DNA from: Davidsoniella eucalypti
Lineage: Eukaryota > Ascomycota > Sordariomycetes > Microascales > Ceratocystidaceae
Assembly: GCA_004009845.1 (NCBI GenBank)
Contig: RMBW01000079.1
Span: 93,955-157,954, forward strand
Length of the DNA: 64,000 bases
Reading direction: 5' to 3'
Shown here one piece after another: positions 10,719 to 21,352 of this stretch. The notes under the pieces are model-generated. The model was not told where the DNA came from and did not search any database. It was given only the letters and a program-made list of their open reading frames with translations. How positions within the stretch are numbered: the stretch's first letter is position 1; every line of letters starts with the position of its first letter. The position numbers were made by a program, and so were the translations under genes.

Positions 10719-10819
10719 GTAATCGACGATGTCACGTGGGACACCACGTGACTAGAATTTCCTAATACGGCTAGCGTAACTGTGAAATTAAAATCTTAAC
10801 TGTGAAATTAGCATGACTC
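10719..10819 (-). repeat. Right terminal inverted repeat of the MULE
   Basis: The exact reverse complement of 10112-10212; no mismatch was seen by eye. Confidence 0.9.
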
Positions 10820-11000
10820 ACAATAATCAGTACTGACTGACTAAGCAACATACGATTTGATGAATAGGTAATTTAATCGCTCAGCTCATTTCTGCCTAAC
10901 TATCCTATTTCTCGCAAAGCACATTGTGTTCCAACACAATAGACTCACTTACTTCTTTAATATTTTCTCTACTTTTCTTAAATAAAAGCTGCCAGAAATC

Positions 11001-13697
11001 ATGGATGTATCTAAATTATCTAAAGAAGAAATATTTCAGCTATTCGAGGTTAGTAATTACTCACATAAATGCAGGCTCCTTAGCACAAAATTTAGATCTA
11101 ACTCGTTTTCAATATCTTAGCAAAGGGATCGGGATGCAAAAGCTTCTGAACAGAGAGCTCGAGAAGCTGAACAGAGAGCTGAACAGAGAGCTGAGCAAGA
11201 TCGAGTCGACAAAGAAGCCGCTGTCAACAGGGCTCGAGAAGCTGAACAGAGAGCTGAGCAGGAACGAGTCGACAAAGAAGCCGCCGAACAGAGAGCTGAG
11301 CAAGAGCGAGTCGAAAAAGAAGCCGCTGTCAACAGGGCTCGAGAAGCTGAACAGAGAGCTGAACAGAGAGCTGAGCAAGATCGAGTCGACAAAGAAGCCG
11401 CTGTCAACAGGGCTCGAGAAGCTGAACAGAGAGCTGAGCAGGAACGAGTCGACAAAGAAGCCGCCGAACAGAGAGCTGAGCAGGAACGAGTCGACAAAGA
11501 AGCCACCAAACAGAGAGCTGAGAAAAGCGAACACCTAACCAGAAAAACAACATTTGCAACTAACCTCTATAACGGCTTTGCTCTCAACTTCCAAACCTAC
11601 AAAATGGAGACGGTATTGTCTCGGCTCACAACAGGGGGACCTACTTCGGTCGCTAATCGATCATACCCACATCTTCTCAAATCCTGGTCAGACTTCCAAG
11701 GCATTCATGAGCAGAAGTTTTCAGAGTTTCAATCCGTCTTTGAACAGGAGCATTTATTTGATAGTTTTAATGAAACTGCTGCTGCCCAGCGTGCTTTATG
11801 CAGTCAGTGGCTATCCAGTGAGAGCGACGCGAAAAGCTTTTCCAAACCTGCCATTGAGGATCATGTCCAGGAAGTTATCAATATTTATCTACAACACGAC
11901 CGATGTGACGCTACGGCCTATAATGGAGTCAAAGAAGTAATATTCAATTCGAACACACGATATGCCAACGAGATTCAACGACGTCAGCAGAGAGCACCAG
12001 AGCAGCAACAGTTCCAAGATTCAGTAGATTCTCAACTTCGGGATCTACTAGAGTCTCAGACCCAGGCCTCAACGGATCTATCTAGATCTTCGGATGAGCC
12101 AGAAAACATCAATATTGCTAACCTCCGTCATAGAGAAAGCGCGAATACTCAGCCAGATCAACATCAATCAGGTAGGAAAAGGGCTGCTTCATCTAGTGCT
12201 CCTAGCGAGACACCTTCAACTTCTCGGCCCTCCTATTTTAATATCAGTCAAGGCATCTCTCGGGATCCCCAAGACTCCCAGAACACTCCTGGAGCTGTCA
12301 AAATCGAAAAGCTACTCTTCATTGTGGAGTACAAGGCAGCTCATAAGCTCCCTCCTGCTCAGCTTCGAGCAGCCCTAGACCACTTTCCTACTTCGGGCCC
12401 ATCCTCCTTCTATAACAGTCTCAAAGGAAGCACAAAAAGATCTTTGAATCAATCTGATGAAGCGGAAAAGAGTAGATATATGCGCCATTTTGTTGCTTGT
12501 GCTGTGACACAGGTATATCACTACATGATTAACTATGGGCTTTTATATGGATACATCACGACTGGCGAGTCCTTCATTTTCTTGAGTATTGATATGGCAA
12601 ACCCTAGCACTGTTCATTACTCCCTCTGTATTCCCAGAGAACAAATCTCTGATATTCTATTTCTTAATCGAGATAAAGGCCCTGTAGACCCTGAGATTAT
12701 CGAGGAGCATATTGAAAGTATCAAGCAGACGCCAGTTGCTTATATCTTGACGCTGATGCTCCTATCACTTGAACAGCGAAAACTTAGTTTAAGCGATATT
12801 CAGGCATTAAGGTCTCAAATACGATCTCTACCAAGTTCATATGAAGATGACACATCAGGCGAAGCAGGTCCACATCTAAGCCCAGAGGCCCATCCAGATA
12901 CTCCCGGGCTAAGTGATGGTGATGATAGTGGCACAGAAAGAGGAGGGGGTCATGGTAGTTTGCCTTTTCGACCTCAAGAACATACTGCTTGCCTTTCTAG
13001 TTACTGTACACAACAGTGTCTATATGGCCTGGTCCATGGTTTTGAGTTTGACCAAGACTGTCCAAACTACCAATTTCACCGGAAAGCAAACACTGATACT
13101 CAAGATCAACGACATCAATTGAGTCCCTCCCAATTCTTGAACGCTATCAAGATCCAAATGGATACGAATCTCGATAATGGCTGTGAAGATCTGGATAAAC
13201 ATGGTGCTGTTGGGGCCTTGTTCAAGCTCACAGTGTATCCATATGGCTATACATTGGTTGGCAAAGCCTTTGAGAGTGAGGATACATGGCTACTTCAAAA
13301 GGAGCTCATTGTCTATTCAAAGCTCAGGAGTCTCCAAGGAACTGTAGTTCCTGTTTGTCTTGGGAGTATCACATTGAAGATGGGGATTCCTTTGAGATTC
13401 CATGATTATAAGCATGTTCTTCTACTTGCTTATGCTGGCGAGTCTATCACAGAGTTGCCAAAGGAAAGTTATAATGGTCTTAGAGATATGGTTTCACAAA
13501 TGGCAGAGTGCGGTATTGAACACGGCGATCTTGAAGAGAGAAATATTCTCCAAGACTCTCAAACAGGGAAGTTAATGATCATTGATTTTGATATGGCTAC
13601 AATTCTGGATCGGCCACCGTCGCGAAAGAAGCCATTGATTGATGCTAAAGTAGAACAGAACTCGAAGCAATTGTATCTTGAACGAGCTCTTGTGTAA
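11001..13697 (+). CDS. Coiled-coil protein with C-terminal atypical kinase-fold domain (lineage-specific, function unknown)
   Basis: Two exons, 11001-11048 and 11121-13697, joined across a 72-bp intron (gttagt...tctaac...cttag), give 874 residues. The ATG-initiated part alone would start only at residue 178; the intron adds the true N-terminus MDVSKLSKEEIFQLFE. Residues about 17-155 are an Ala/Glu/Arg/Gln coiled coil built of units like REAEQRAEQERVDKEA, including a 60-residue tandem duplication. Residues about 330-480 hold a conserved-looking block (KIEKLLFIVEYKAAHKLP). The C-terminus resembles a small-lobe/catalytic-loop kinase fold: TLVGKAF (candidate Lys), QKELIVYSKL (candidate Glu), HGDLEERNIL at 817-826 and IDFD at 837-840 in place of DFG. 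The chain ends soon after, so most of the usual C-lobe is missing. It could be an active small-molecule or protein kinase, or a pseudokinase. The exon structure is inferred. Confidence 0.75.
11157..11520 (+). repeat. 180-bp tandem duplication inside the coiled-coil gene
   Basis: Bases 11157-11302 and 11337-11482 are identical over 146 bp at an exact offset of 180 bp, that is 60 codons, so the frame is kept. Shorter units of roughly 30-50 bp repeat within each copy. Confidence 0.93.
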
Positions 13698-14570
13698 ATC
13701 TTTAGTTGTTTGGTAGTTGGTAGTTCTTCTGATATCATATAATTCGTATTTGCTAATGCTGCTCTCATTTCTAATGTAATCTTCTATACACTGGTTCAAT
13801 ATTTTTCTCTATTGAGCTGGCCTACAAAGCTAAGTTTGATATGCTTATTCTCATTTGCTTGGTGTCTTCCGCTTTTACTTCACAGGGCCTACCAAACCAG
13901 ACGAATAAACCCACACCGCTTCTAGTGCTTCCATGCTATGTCCATTTTTATTTCTAGATATCGGGGTTTCGATATGGTAAAACGTACGAATTGGCTCACA
14001 AATGACTGTACTGCTTCTCGAATACAGGTGAGTGGTTCTAATATATATAGTTACACAAATCAATACTGTATAATGATTAACATATAACTATACATCTCTA
14101 TCTTTATATCTGTGTAACACTATATATGTCTTCATTCGAATCGAATCCTCGATACGGGATAGAGAACAGCCATGTAACCAATCCAAAAGTCAAAATGTCC
14201 AGACAACTCCGTTCTATCCCAGCTGTTATCATTCTGGATTTGTAACCACCGAAACGCATGTGCTTTGACGACGAATTGCTGAAATCCCGGTACTTATATC
14301 AGGTGAAAGAAAGCATAGTCTTTCAAAAAGCTTTGAATGGCTTCATTTGCTTCTTTTGGGAGATTGAAGTCATTATAATCCATTCCTACTACAGCCTCAA
14401 AACGTGGATCATATGTTCTATCATGACTTCATTTGAACTCTTCATTCGACTATTTGTCTGATTCTGGCGAACACCCAAGATGTTATCGCTGAAGCTTGTT
14501 TCCCATGGTATATTTGTCTCGCCACTGTTGGATAGTATTCAAGGCGAAATCATTACAGTGCCAGAGAAGA
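13698..14570. other. Gene-free stretch after the kinase-fold gene
   Basis: The 3' UTR followed by AT-rich DNA. Tandem-like ta-rich words (atatatag, aacactatatatg) occur near 14040-14130. No gene, tRNA or recognisable repeat was found. Confidence 0.55.
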
Positions 14571-16290
14571 TCAGAACAAGCTGTCAACAAGGTCAGAGAC
14601 TGAGCGTTTTGGGAGGGCACACGCATAGTTGTCCAGGAAAATGCCTTTCATCATGGCTTCTTCGGTCAGTCTTCTGGCTATAACCCTTTCCAGTGCTTTG
14701 GCTAGGGTCGGCAGAAGTGAGATGACCCTATAGGATTTTGCGTTTGACCAGTCTCGTTTCCCTTGTTTCCGGAGGACTACCATGAAAGGTTTAGGATGAT
14801 AGCCGGTTTCCAGACATCTGTTGAACAGTCGGGTGATGTGAGGTCCTAGGACAGGCCAGCACCACTCGAGTAGCTTGTTCTGTATCCCGTCTTTGCCCGG
14901 TGCTGTGTTTTGGGGCTTCCGCATGGCTTGTTCAACCTCTGCCTCCATGATGGGTTCCCATTTGTTGCCTTGCTGATGGTCGATTTCGGGTCGGGTCGTG
15001 CTATCCTCCATGCCGTTTCCTGTCAAGTGTTTCCTTCTGAGAACTTCCAGTTTTCCTTCTGGTATACTCTTTAGAGTGGCATCTTGAGCACGAAGGGCTG
15101 GCGTCAGGGCCCTCTGCGGGGTCGTCAGCCATTTGGCCGCTCTGTGTACTTCAGGGAGTCCTCCGAGATTTGAGATGAGTTTCCTATGGTAGTCCGAGCT
15201 CGCCTTCCTGATTGTCACCAGGAGGTCTTGCTTGACCTCTTGATTAGCTCTGGTTGCTTCCATTATTTCAGGCTCGAGGTTCACAGCTCCTAGCTTGCGC
15301 AAGTGTAGAAGTGCCATAAGGCTCTTTTTTGCTGCGCATGCCAATCGGTGTTTCTCCTGGCATTTCGGGTTCCACCACTTGTATCCTGACTTCAATACTT
15401 TTTTGACCGGTGTGGCCTCCTCAAAGGCTTGACGTATCCCTTGAAGCAATAGCACCGCTGATTGGTCCAGGTCATGTGGCTCTTTACGAGAAGTGGCCGA
15501 CACAGAGGCTATTGCTGCAGACAATGCAGTCCAAGCGGCCATCAAGCATGCCCCTCCCGATGCAGGCAGTCTGTATCTGTGCCTTGACAATTTGGGTGTT
15601 GCACAACAATCTCCAATAGGGCGGGTAAGAATGGAACCTCTCGATTCGAAGCTTACTCCATGAGTGGAAAGGAGGCATTGAGCATGTAGAACTAGCAGTC
15701 GGTGGCATCAGATGGGTCCTAGGACACACTAATGTTCCTGGCAACGAGCTAGTTGACAAGTTGGCGAAACAAGGGTGTACGAGCAATACTAAGCTTGTTG
15801 ACCTCGACCGTATGTCCCTTGCTTCCGCCCGCGGATGGAAAAACGCACAGCTGAATGCCGACTTCAAGTCGTGGATAGCGGAATGAGCCGAGAAAGCACC
15901 TTGGGGTTCGTTTTGAAACAAAGACTGTCTACAAGGTGGACTGGTTTAAAGACCAGCACAGATCTACGGTGGGACGGATCCTAACTGCCCGGACAGGCCA
16001 TGGCGACTTTGCGGAGTACCATGACCGTTTCAAACATACGGAGGCGGAAAGGAACTGCCCACTGTGCCATCAACGGAAGGAACCTTTCCATCCCTGGGCG
16101 TGCCCCAGAAATGAGAGACCACTCCGGACTAGCTTTGTCAAAAAGCTACTTCGGAAAGAGAGTTCCTGCAAGTATCTTGCCAAGAGACTGGAGGTGAAAT
16201 GGCGGCACTACAGAGGCCATGCGCCTAGAGAAGAAGCCCCATCAGCGGGCCAGACAAGTACAGCGGAGGGGGGAAGTGACTGAGGAGGAT
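14571..16290. mobile_element. LINE copy with inverted 5' segment
   Basis: Two parts of one Tad/I-like LINE lie head to head with a junction near 15474. On the minus strand (15474 down to 14571) is the start of reverse transcriptase: NTAPGKDGIQNKLLEWCW, then FMVVLRKQGKRDWSNAKSYR and ISLLPTLAKALERVIARRL. On the plus strand (15474-16283) is RNase H (EAIAADNAVQAAIKHA, LYLCLDNLGVAQQS, a GHTNVPGNELVDKLAKQ-type motif) with in-frame stops, then the C-terminal Cys/His segment (CPLCHQRKEPFHPWAC). The RT palm with its catalytic YxDD box is absent. This layout is the signature of twin priming during insertion. Confidence 0.8.
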
Positions 16291-16384
16291 TTGGCGTGGT
16301 TTTTGTTTCTGCTTTCATGCTTTACTACTCTTTTTTTTGTATTTGTTTTACGTGTTTCCCTGAGTTTTGTAGTGTGTAGCGACT

Positions 16385-16640
16385 CGAGAGACCAGCAATC
16401 GTGAAAGAGTGGTGAAAATGGGGCGGTTGTTGGTGAGAACATTCCTCGAGAGAGGAAAAAGTCGAGCTCAAGGCCTCATGACTCAATGCATTAATAAAGA
16501 GAAGCGTCTAAAAAGATAAAAAGAATGGACGGCAGCATTGGGAATATGTGCTAGTTGCTCTTAAAGAACCATGACAAAGGGGGAGGTAACTTGAACTCAA
16601 AGGTACCCCTCCCGAGGGTTGTAAGAGGAAAGGCTGGATC
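16385..16640 (-). repeat. Dispersed repeat R1, copy 3 (reverse)
   Basis: The reverse complement of the first part of R1. It includes the reversed forms of ggtctcccgag, gaggccttgagc, agcacatat and the terminal block cctcctacaaccctcg. Confidence 0.7.
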
Positions 16641-16836
16641 CTGAGTTTCTTGAGATGATGGATGATAGTAGACAGGCTTCAAACTGTGAGATTGCACAAA
16701 ATTTGCGTTTTTTTTTGGAATATTCATATAGGTATACGTCAAGTAACAAAATCAGTACGTTCATTCCATTTGATTCTGGTGCTCTCGGACCTGAGACTGC
16801 TATACATTTTGATTACTTATTGTATAAGCTTCGAAT

Positions 16837-18526
16837 CTAAATGAAGTTGATGCCAACACCAACTTGGAACCCCTTGGCCGCGTCTTCTCCTCGCCGTAGC
16901 ATGATGGGCAGGCCAAAGTTAAGCTCAAAGCGAGCTACCGGGTGAGCATACACAAGACCAACGCCAGCAGCCACAGTAGGAGGGCCATTTGCTATCTCCG
17001 CCAGCGCATTCTGGAAGCTACGATATATAGACGGACTAGACGCCAACATCTCACCGTTCTTATGCCCCGAAAGCGCAACTAGTCTACTTGCGTTGGCAAA
17101 AGCATGCAACCTCAGAGCAGAATCTGCACCACGACCGGGAAATGGCATGAGCAGATTGAGACTGCCAGCAGCAAGAATATCGCCACCTACGGCATCGCCA
17201 AGGTCTCTAGGTCCGATTCCGCCGAGACGGAAACCACGCATGTCAGTCGGGCCGCCAAGCTGGAAGCGATCGCTGATACAGCTGGCCTTAGCAGGGCCTG
17301 TGATATCCGGGGCAAGCGGGTACAGAGCGCCAAAACGGAAACCAGCACCAATAGATGCACCACTACGACCCTTGATACCAGGGATGGGAATGGGTATGGC
17401 ACCCCCGGTGTTGATTTCAGTCTTAGCAAAGGATACATCACCCACATCGCCAAGTCCAGCAAGTTCTAGAGATGAGCGGAAGTGGTAGCCAGACTGCGGC
17501 AGGTTAGGGTTGTCTCTGCGCTCACGCGAGAAAGTGTGCTTGAAAGAGCTCTTGATTGACATTTTCTCGGCATCGTGGCATACAGTGGGTGATGCGCTGG
17601 GGCTGAGATCCCTCAACTGACGCGTCATGGTTGAAAACTCGAATGAATGCATATCTCTCCTGTCCGAGAGCCACGACAGCTTAGCAATAGCTCCCAGTAC
17701 CATCTCTTTGTGTGACGCCCACGCCTTGTCTGTCAGTGACGTCATGGCATCAAACGAAAACCGGATATCTGGGTTACTGAAGAGCGGCATGCCAAACGAG
17801 ACATTGTATGCTCCCTGTGTGCGAGTTCCCCTGTTGGCATTGAAGGAGAGCGTCTCGCCACCTCCAAAGACATTGCGCCATAACAGCGCTCCGTACCCCG
17901 AGCCCTCGCCATTGCCAAAGTCAGTACCGCCCTTAAGAAGGAATCGGCCTAGTTCACGCACACGGATGTCGACATCGGTGTCGGTCACGGTGGAGTCGGG
18001 GTCTGTTGCGTCGACATCGGAGAGCCACACTTGCGGGTTGGGGTGGAAGATATCGAAGGACTCCAGTTTGTGTGTCACATCACGTAGACGCAGAAGAACA
18101 TCACCCACAGTAGACGTCTGGGCATCTTCGACAAGCGGGGCGATGATTGGGTTCAGGAAGCCATGGCGTACATTGGAAGCGCCATGGACGCGCACGCGGT
18201 TGACGGTCAGTGGCTTGGAGTGCTGGTCTAGGAACTAACGACGTATGAGAATTTGCGCTACAGGAAATGTATATCTATATGCTGAGAATGAGTCTTACCA
18301 GTCGTTCGAGACGCTTCTTGCGCAGCTCGGCATCCAGTTTCTGGAAGTCCTCGTCGCTATGAGCGTTTTGGGCTAATTGGCTAGGGTCTGCATGAAGCTT
18401 TTGGACGCCACTTGCGTGCTACATATGCAGCAAGGGATTATTCTATGGTCAGCTTGCCATTTCTATGCGGCATGATTTCAATTGACAGATTCAATTCGGT
18501 CTTACTGGCGAGCTTGTAGAAGCCAT
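16837..18526 (-). CDS. SAM50: Sorting and assembly machinery subunit Sam50/Tob55
   Basis: The outer-membrane beta-barrel of mitochondria that inserts other beta-barrel proteins (porin, Tom40). Three exons: 18506-18526 (7 codons), 18299-18418 (40 codons) and 16837-18234, giving 512 residues. Splice sites are GTAAGA donors and TAG acceptors. The acceptor after CGTTAG at 18235 keeps the frame; the TAG five bases further on would not. The N-terminal about 120 residues form a POTRA domain (TVNRVRVHGASNVRHGFL). The rest is an Omp85-type barrel with TDMRGFRLGGIGPRD near the barrel end and a C-terminal aromatic strand FQVGVGINFI. Length and order match fungal Sam50. No targeting presequence is expected or seen. 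Confidence 0.9.
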
Positions 18527-19095
18527 GTTTGAGAATGGAAGATAGATGGCAAAACGATAGCAGAGCGTAGATCCAGTCTAGCTCACGGCGGTAATCTTGA
18601 GAAAATAAGAAGAACCCTTTTTGGGCTGGCCTAGGTTGGAGTTAGGGCCTAAAAAAGAGAGGGGCCCTTGGAAAGTCGAAATAACATTATTGCAGTGCCA
18701 TCAAAAGCATCACCCAAGACGAAGAAACATATGCCATTGGCTAAACTATAAAGGCAAGAATCCATTAGGCTCAGTCCGTTCATCTGGCGAAACCAAACTT
18801 GCGAGCATTGCTAAAAGATCGAGATAATCCGCAGCCTATTTAAAGATAGAGATAAACACAGTTTAGCCGGGGTTACACCGCTGCCATAAGCTTCTTTAAG
18901 CCAGCTAACTATCACAAGCAATTTATCAGTCTGGGTATGACCCTAAAATATCAGACAATGCCAACACAAATTACTGCCTATGTTACTCGCTTGTTACTAC
19001 AAGCTCATTAATAAACAGTCCATATCATATTTTTCACTGACATTGTTTCTATTCCCAACTGGCAACCCCTTCCATATCCAGCATCATCAAGCACA

Positions 19096-20117
19096 ATGGA
19101 ACATGAACCTCATCAACGCAATCTTCAGTTCTCTATTCGTGAGATCCAACGTATGGTCAACGAACAAGAAAAAGAGCTGTTAAAGGTAATAATCTCGTCT
19201 ACTCAACTAGTATTGTAAACAGCATCAAACTAAATAACAATCAGTTACGGTCAGAAAATGCTCGGCCGCCATCACATCAGACACCAATCGACACATTGTC
19301 TATTCTTACCCGTGCATACGACAGCTTAGCAGAGACTGAACCATATCTTCCATTTTCTGATTCTGTACTTCCGGCTCTTATTGCGCTTAGAAAAACACAC
19401 CAGACAGTGCAAGAATCACGAGCGTATCTAGCAGAGCAAACCACCCTGCTCAGCGAAGCCCAGAAGCGGCTCACCATTGAACGCACAAATTTGACTGATC
19501 AAAACCTGCTTTCTGCTGCTCTCCAAGACCGCATCGAGGCATTGAAGAATGAATCAACACAGCGCGAGAGAATGTCGACCCAAGATGTGATAGACGAGAA
19601 GATCACAGAACTCAAGGCCAAAAAGAGAAGCTATGATGCCGATACCAAGAGGCTCCTGCGCGCATTCAACGAGTTCGTGGCCCAGAAACTTGCGCCTCTG
19701 TTGGCAGCGGAAGAACTAGGCGGCCCGGTTGTCGGTGAGATGATGGACATAGACAACGACATGCTCGGGGCGGGATTCACCTCCCAGGGCCGACCTAGAA
19801 AACCCAAGAACGAGCCATCCGTCGATGCTCGTCAGCGGCGTATCGACGATATCTGGGGTCCCGCGCAGACTCTCGAGCGCAAGAAGAGCGGTGATTTGAA
19901 CGAAGCTTCGGCTGCCGGTGAGAGCATGAAGCGGTTGACGGAGAAGCTACTTAACCAGCTAATGAGGGCTGGTGGTAACGATGCCTTGTCGTATGTCACT
20001 ATAGAGAAAGACACCTCGGCAGCTCGGTTTCTTGTGAGGTCTAAAGTTGCTACGTTCCATCCTCGCGATGCTTCAAAGCTTCGGCTAATAGACTTTGGTC
20101 GTGATCTAGACGACTAA
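19096..20117 (+). CDS. Probable kinetochore protein CENP-K/Sim4-like
   Basis: Two exons, 19096-19185 and 19245-20117, joined across a 59-bp intron, encode 320 residues. Residues about 20-150 are a long coiled coil preceded by a Pro/Leu hinge (PYLPFSDSVLPALIALRKTH). The C-terminus ends in VATFHPRDASKLRLIDFGRD. This arrangement, with a conserved short C-terminal tail after a linker, resembles fungal CENP-K (Sim4), a subunit of the inner kinetochore CCAN. A basic and acidic linker (SQGRPRKPKNEPSVD) may hold a nuclear signal. The identification is by overall pattern, not by a catalytic motif, so another coiled-coil kinetochore or spindle protein is possible. Confidence 0.6.
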
Positions 20118-20657
20118 ATTGAAACATTTCAGTCGATATCACCTAGTTATAATATGATGCAAATCAATTCAGCTTCCAACTACAAATTACCATATATTTC
20201 TTGATCCATGGTCTATCCATACTCCTTACATTCCCACCGCCATTCCCGCGAGTGCTTTTATGACATATTATATGTCTTGCAGTGCTGACATTCTTCAATG
20301 GTCATGTTGACATCCCCTCTGGAATTCTACTATAGAGCCCTATTTATTGGGCGGCAATGGAGGAGCTACCCCACCAAAGCGTTGTAGACAGCACTAATCC
20401 AGCTATCATCCGAGCTATATATTGAAAAATACAGCACAACAACCCAGATACACATATAAAGCCCCACTGCGGGTATCCCCTTGCAGCAAGCTCTTTGCTT
20501 GACCTTTTCAGCCTGCCCATAAAGGTTCGCTGGACATCAACACGTACATATATAGCTTCCTCCAGCTCGTTTCTTTCCACGCTTTAGTTTTCTTCTTCCT
20601 CTCCCATCTTCAATACATATTTTTTCATCTCATCAATCAGTTTATTCCCCTGTCATC
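20118..20657. other. Intergenic region upstream of dUTPase
   Basis: The 3' UTR of the upstream gene and a CT-rich leader (tttcttcttcctctcccatcttc) before the dUTPase start. No gene is seen. Confidence 0.55.
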
Positions 20658-21188
20658 ATGGATGGCCCCGTTCCCCTCTGCGTCAAGAAGCTCTCGGACA
20701 AGGCCAAGCTGCCCGTCCGCGGCTCTGCCTTTTCCGCCGGCTACGATCTATCTGCTTCGCAGGACACCGTGATTCCTGCCCGCGGCAAGGCTCTAGTCAG
20801 CACTGATCTCAGCATTGCCTGCCCTGTCGGCACCTGTAAGCCCACCTTCTCCGTCTAACTTTTCAAACTATCCACATCACCATCGAGTTATTCAGCTGCT
20901 GATATGTCTATCTTAGACGGCCGTATCGCCCCCCGTTCCGGCCTTGCTGCCAAGCACTTCATCGATACCGGCGCCGGTGTCATTGACGCCGATTACCGTG
21001 GCGAGGTCAAGGTTCTTCTGTTCAACCACAACGAGACGGACTTCGAGATCAAGGAGGGCGACCGCATTGCTCAGCTGATCCTGGAGCGTATCTACACCCC
21101 TGAAATCGTCGAGGTCGCCGAGCTTGAGGCCAGTGTCCGTGGCGCCGGTGGCTTCGGTAGCACTGGCGGTTTCGGTCCAGCTGCTTAG
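20658..21188 (+). CDS. DUT1: dUTP diphosphatase
   Basis: Splits dUTP to dUMP and diphosphate, keeping uracil out of DNA and feeding dTMP synthesis. Exons 20658-20835 and 20917-21188 are joined by an 81-bp intron (gtaagc...cttag), giving 149 residues. All five trimeric dUTPase motifs are visible. Motif 1 is AGYDLSAS. Motif 2 PRSGLA follows the splice in YGRIAPRSGLAAKH. Motif 3 is GAGVIDADYRGE with the catalytic Asp and the uracil-gating residues. Motif 4 is GDRIAQLIL, and motif 5 is the Gly-rich tail RGAGGFGSTGG. There is no mitochondrial presequence in this start. It is intact and the call is secure. Confidence 0.96.
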
Positions 21189-21352
21189 AACAACACATAT
21201 ACATTCTCCAACCTTATTTAGATACCACTAATATGCAAGCCTTATATGGTCTTTTGTTTCAATAAATTACATGATTATAAAGAATACAACAAAACATATC
21301 GTCTCCTCTAGCTATAAACTGTTCTATTTTCCATACTTTTGATAGCTATAGC

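Larger units (their letters stand above)
10112..10819. mobile_element. Non-autonomous Mutator-like (MULE) DNA transposon, 708 bp
   Basis: Both ends are 101-bp terminal inverted repeats that match at every base I compared. They are flanked by an 8-bp direct repeat acaataat (10104-10111 and 10820-10827), the target-site duplication. The only coding content is a 147-codon minus-strand frame resembling the N-terminal FAR1/WRKY-GCM1 DNA-binding domain of Mutator-type transposases. The catalytic core is absent. Long inverted ends and an 8-bp duplication fit a MULE; hAT elements also make 8-bp duplications but have much shorter ends. Perfect ends imply recent movement and so a full-length partner elsewhere. 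Confidence 0.85.

Noticed and set aside
11109..11534. Repetitive minus-strand frames opposite the coiled-coil gene, and a plus-strand frame at 10924-11538 rich in LNREL repeats
   Set aside because: These are alternative readings of the same tandem repeats. The frame joined by the intron to a long conserved product is the one that codes.
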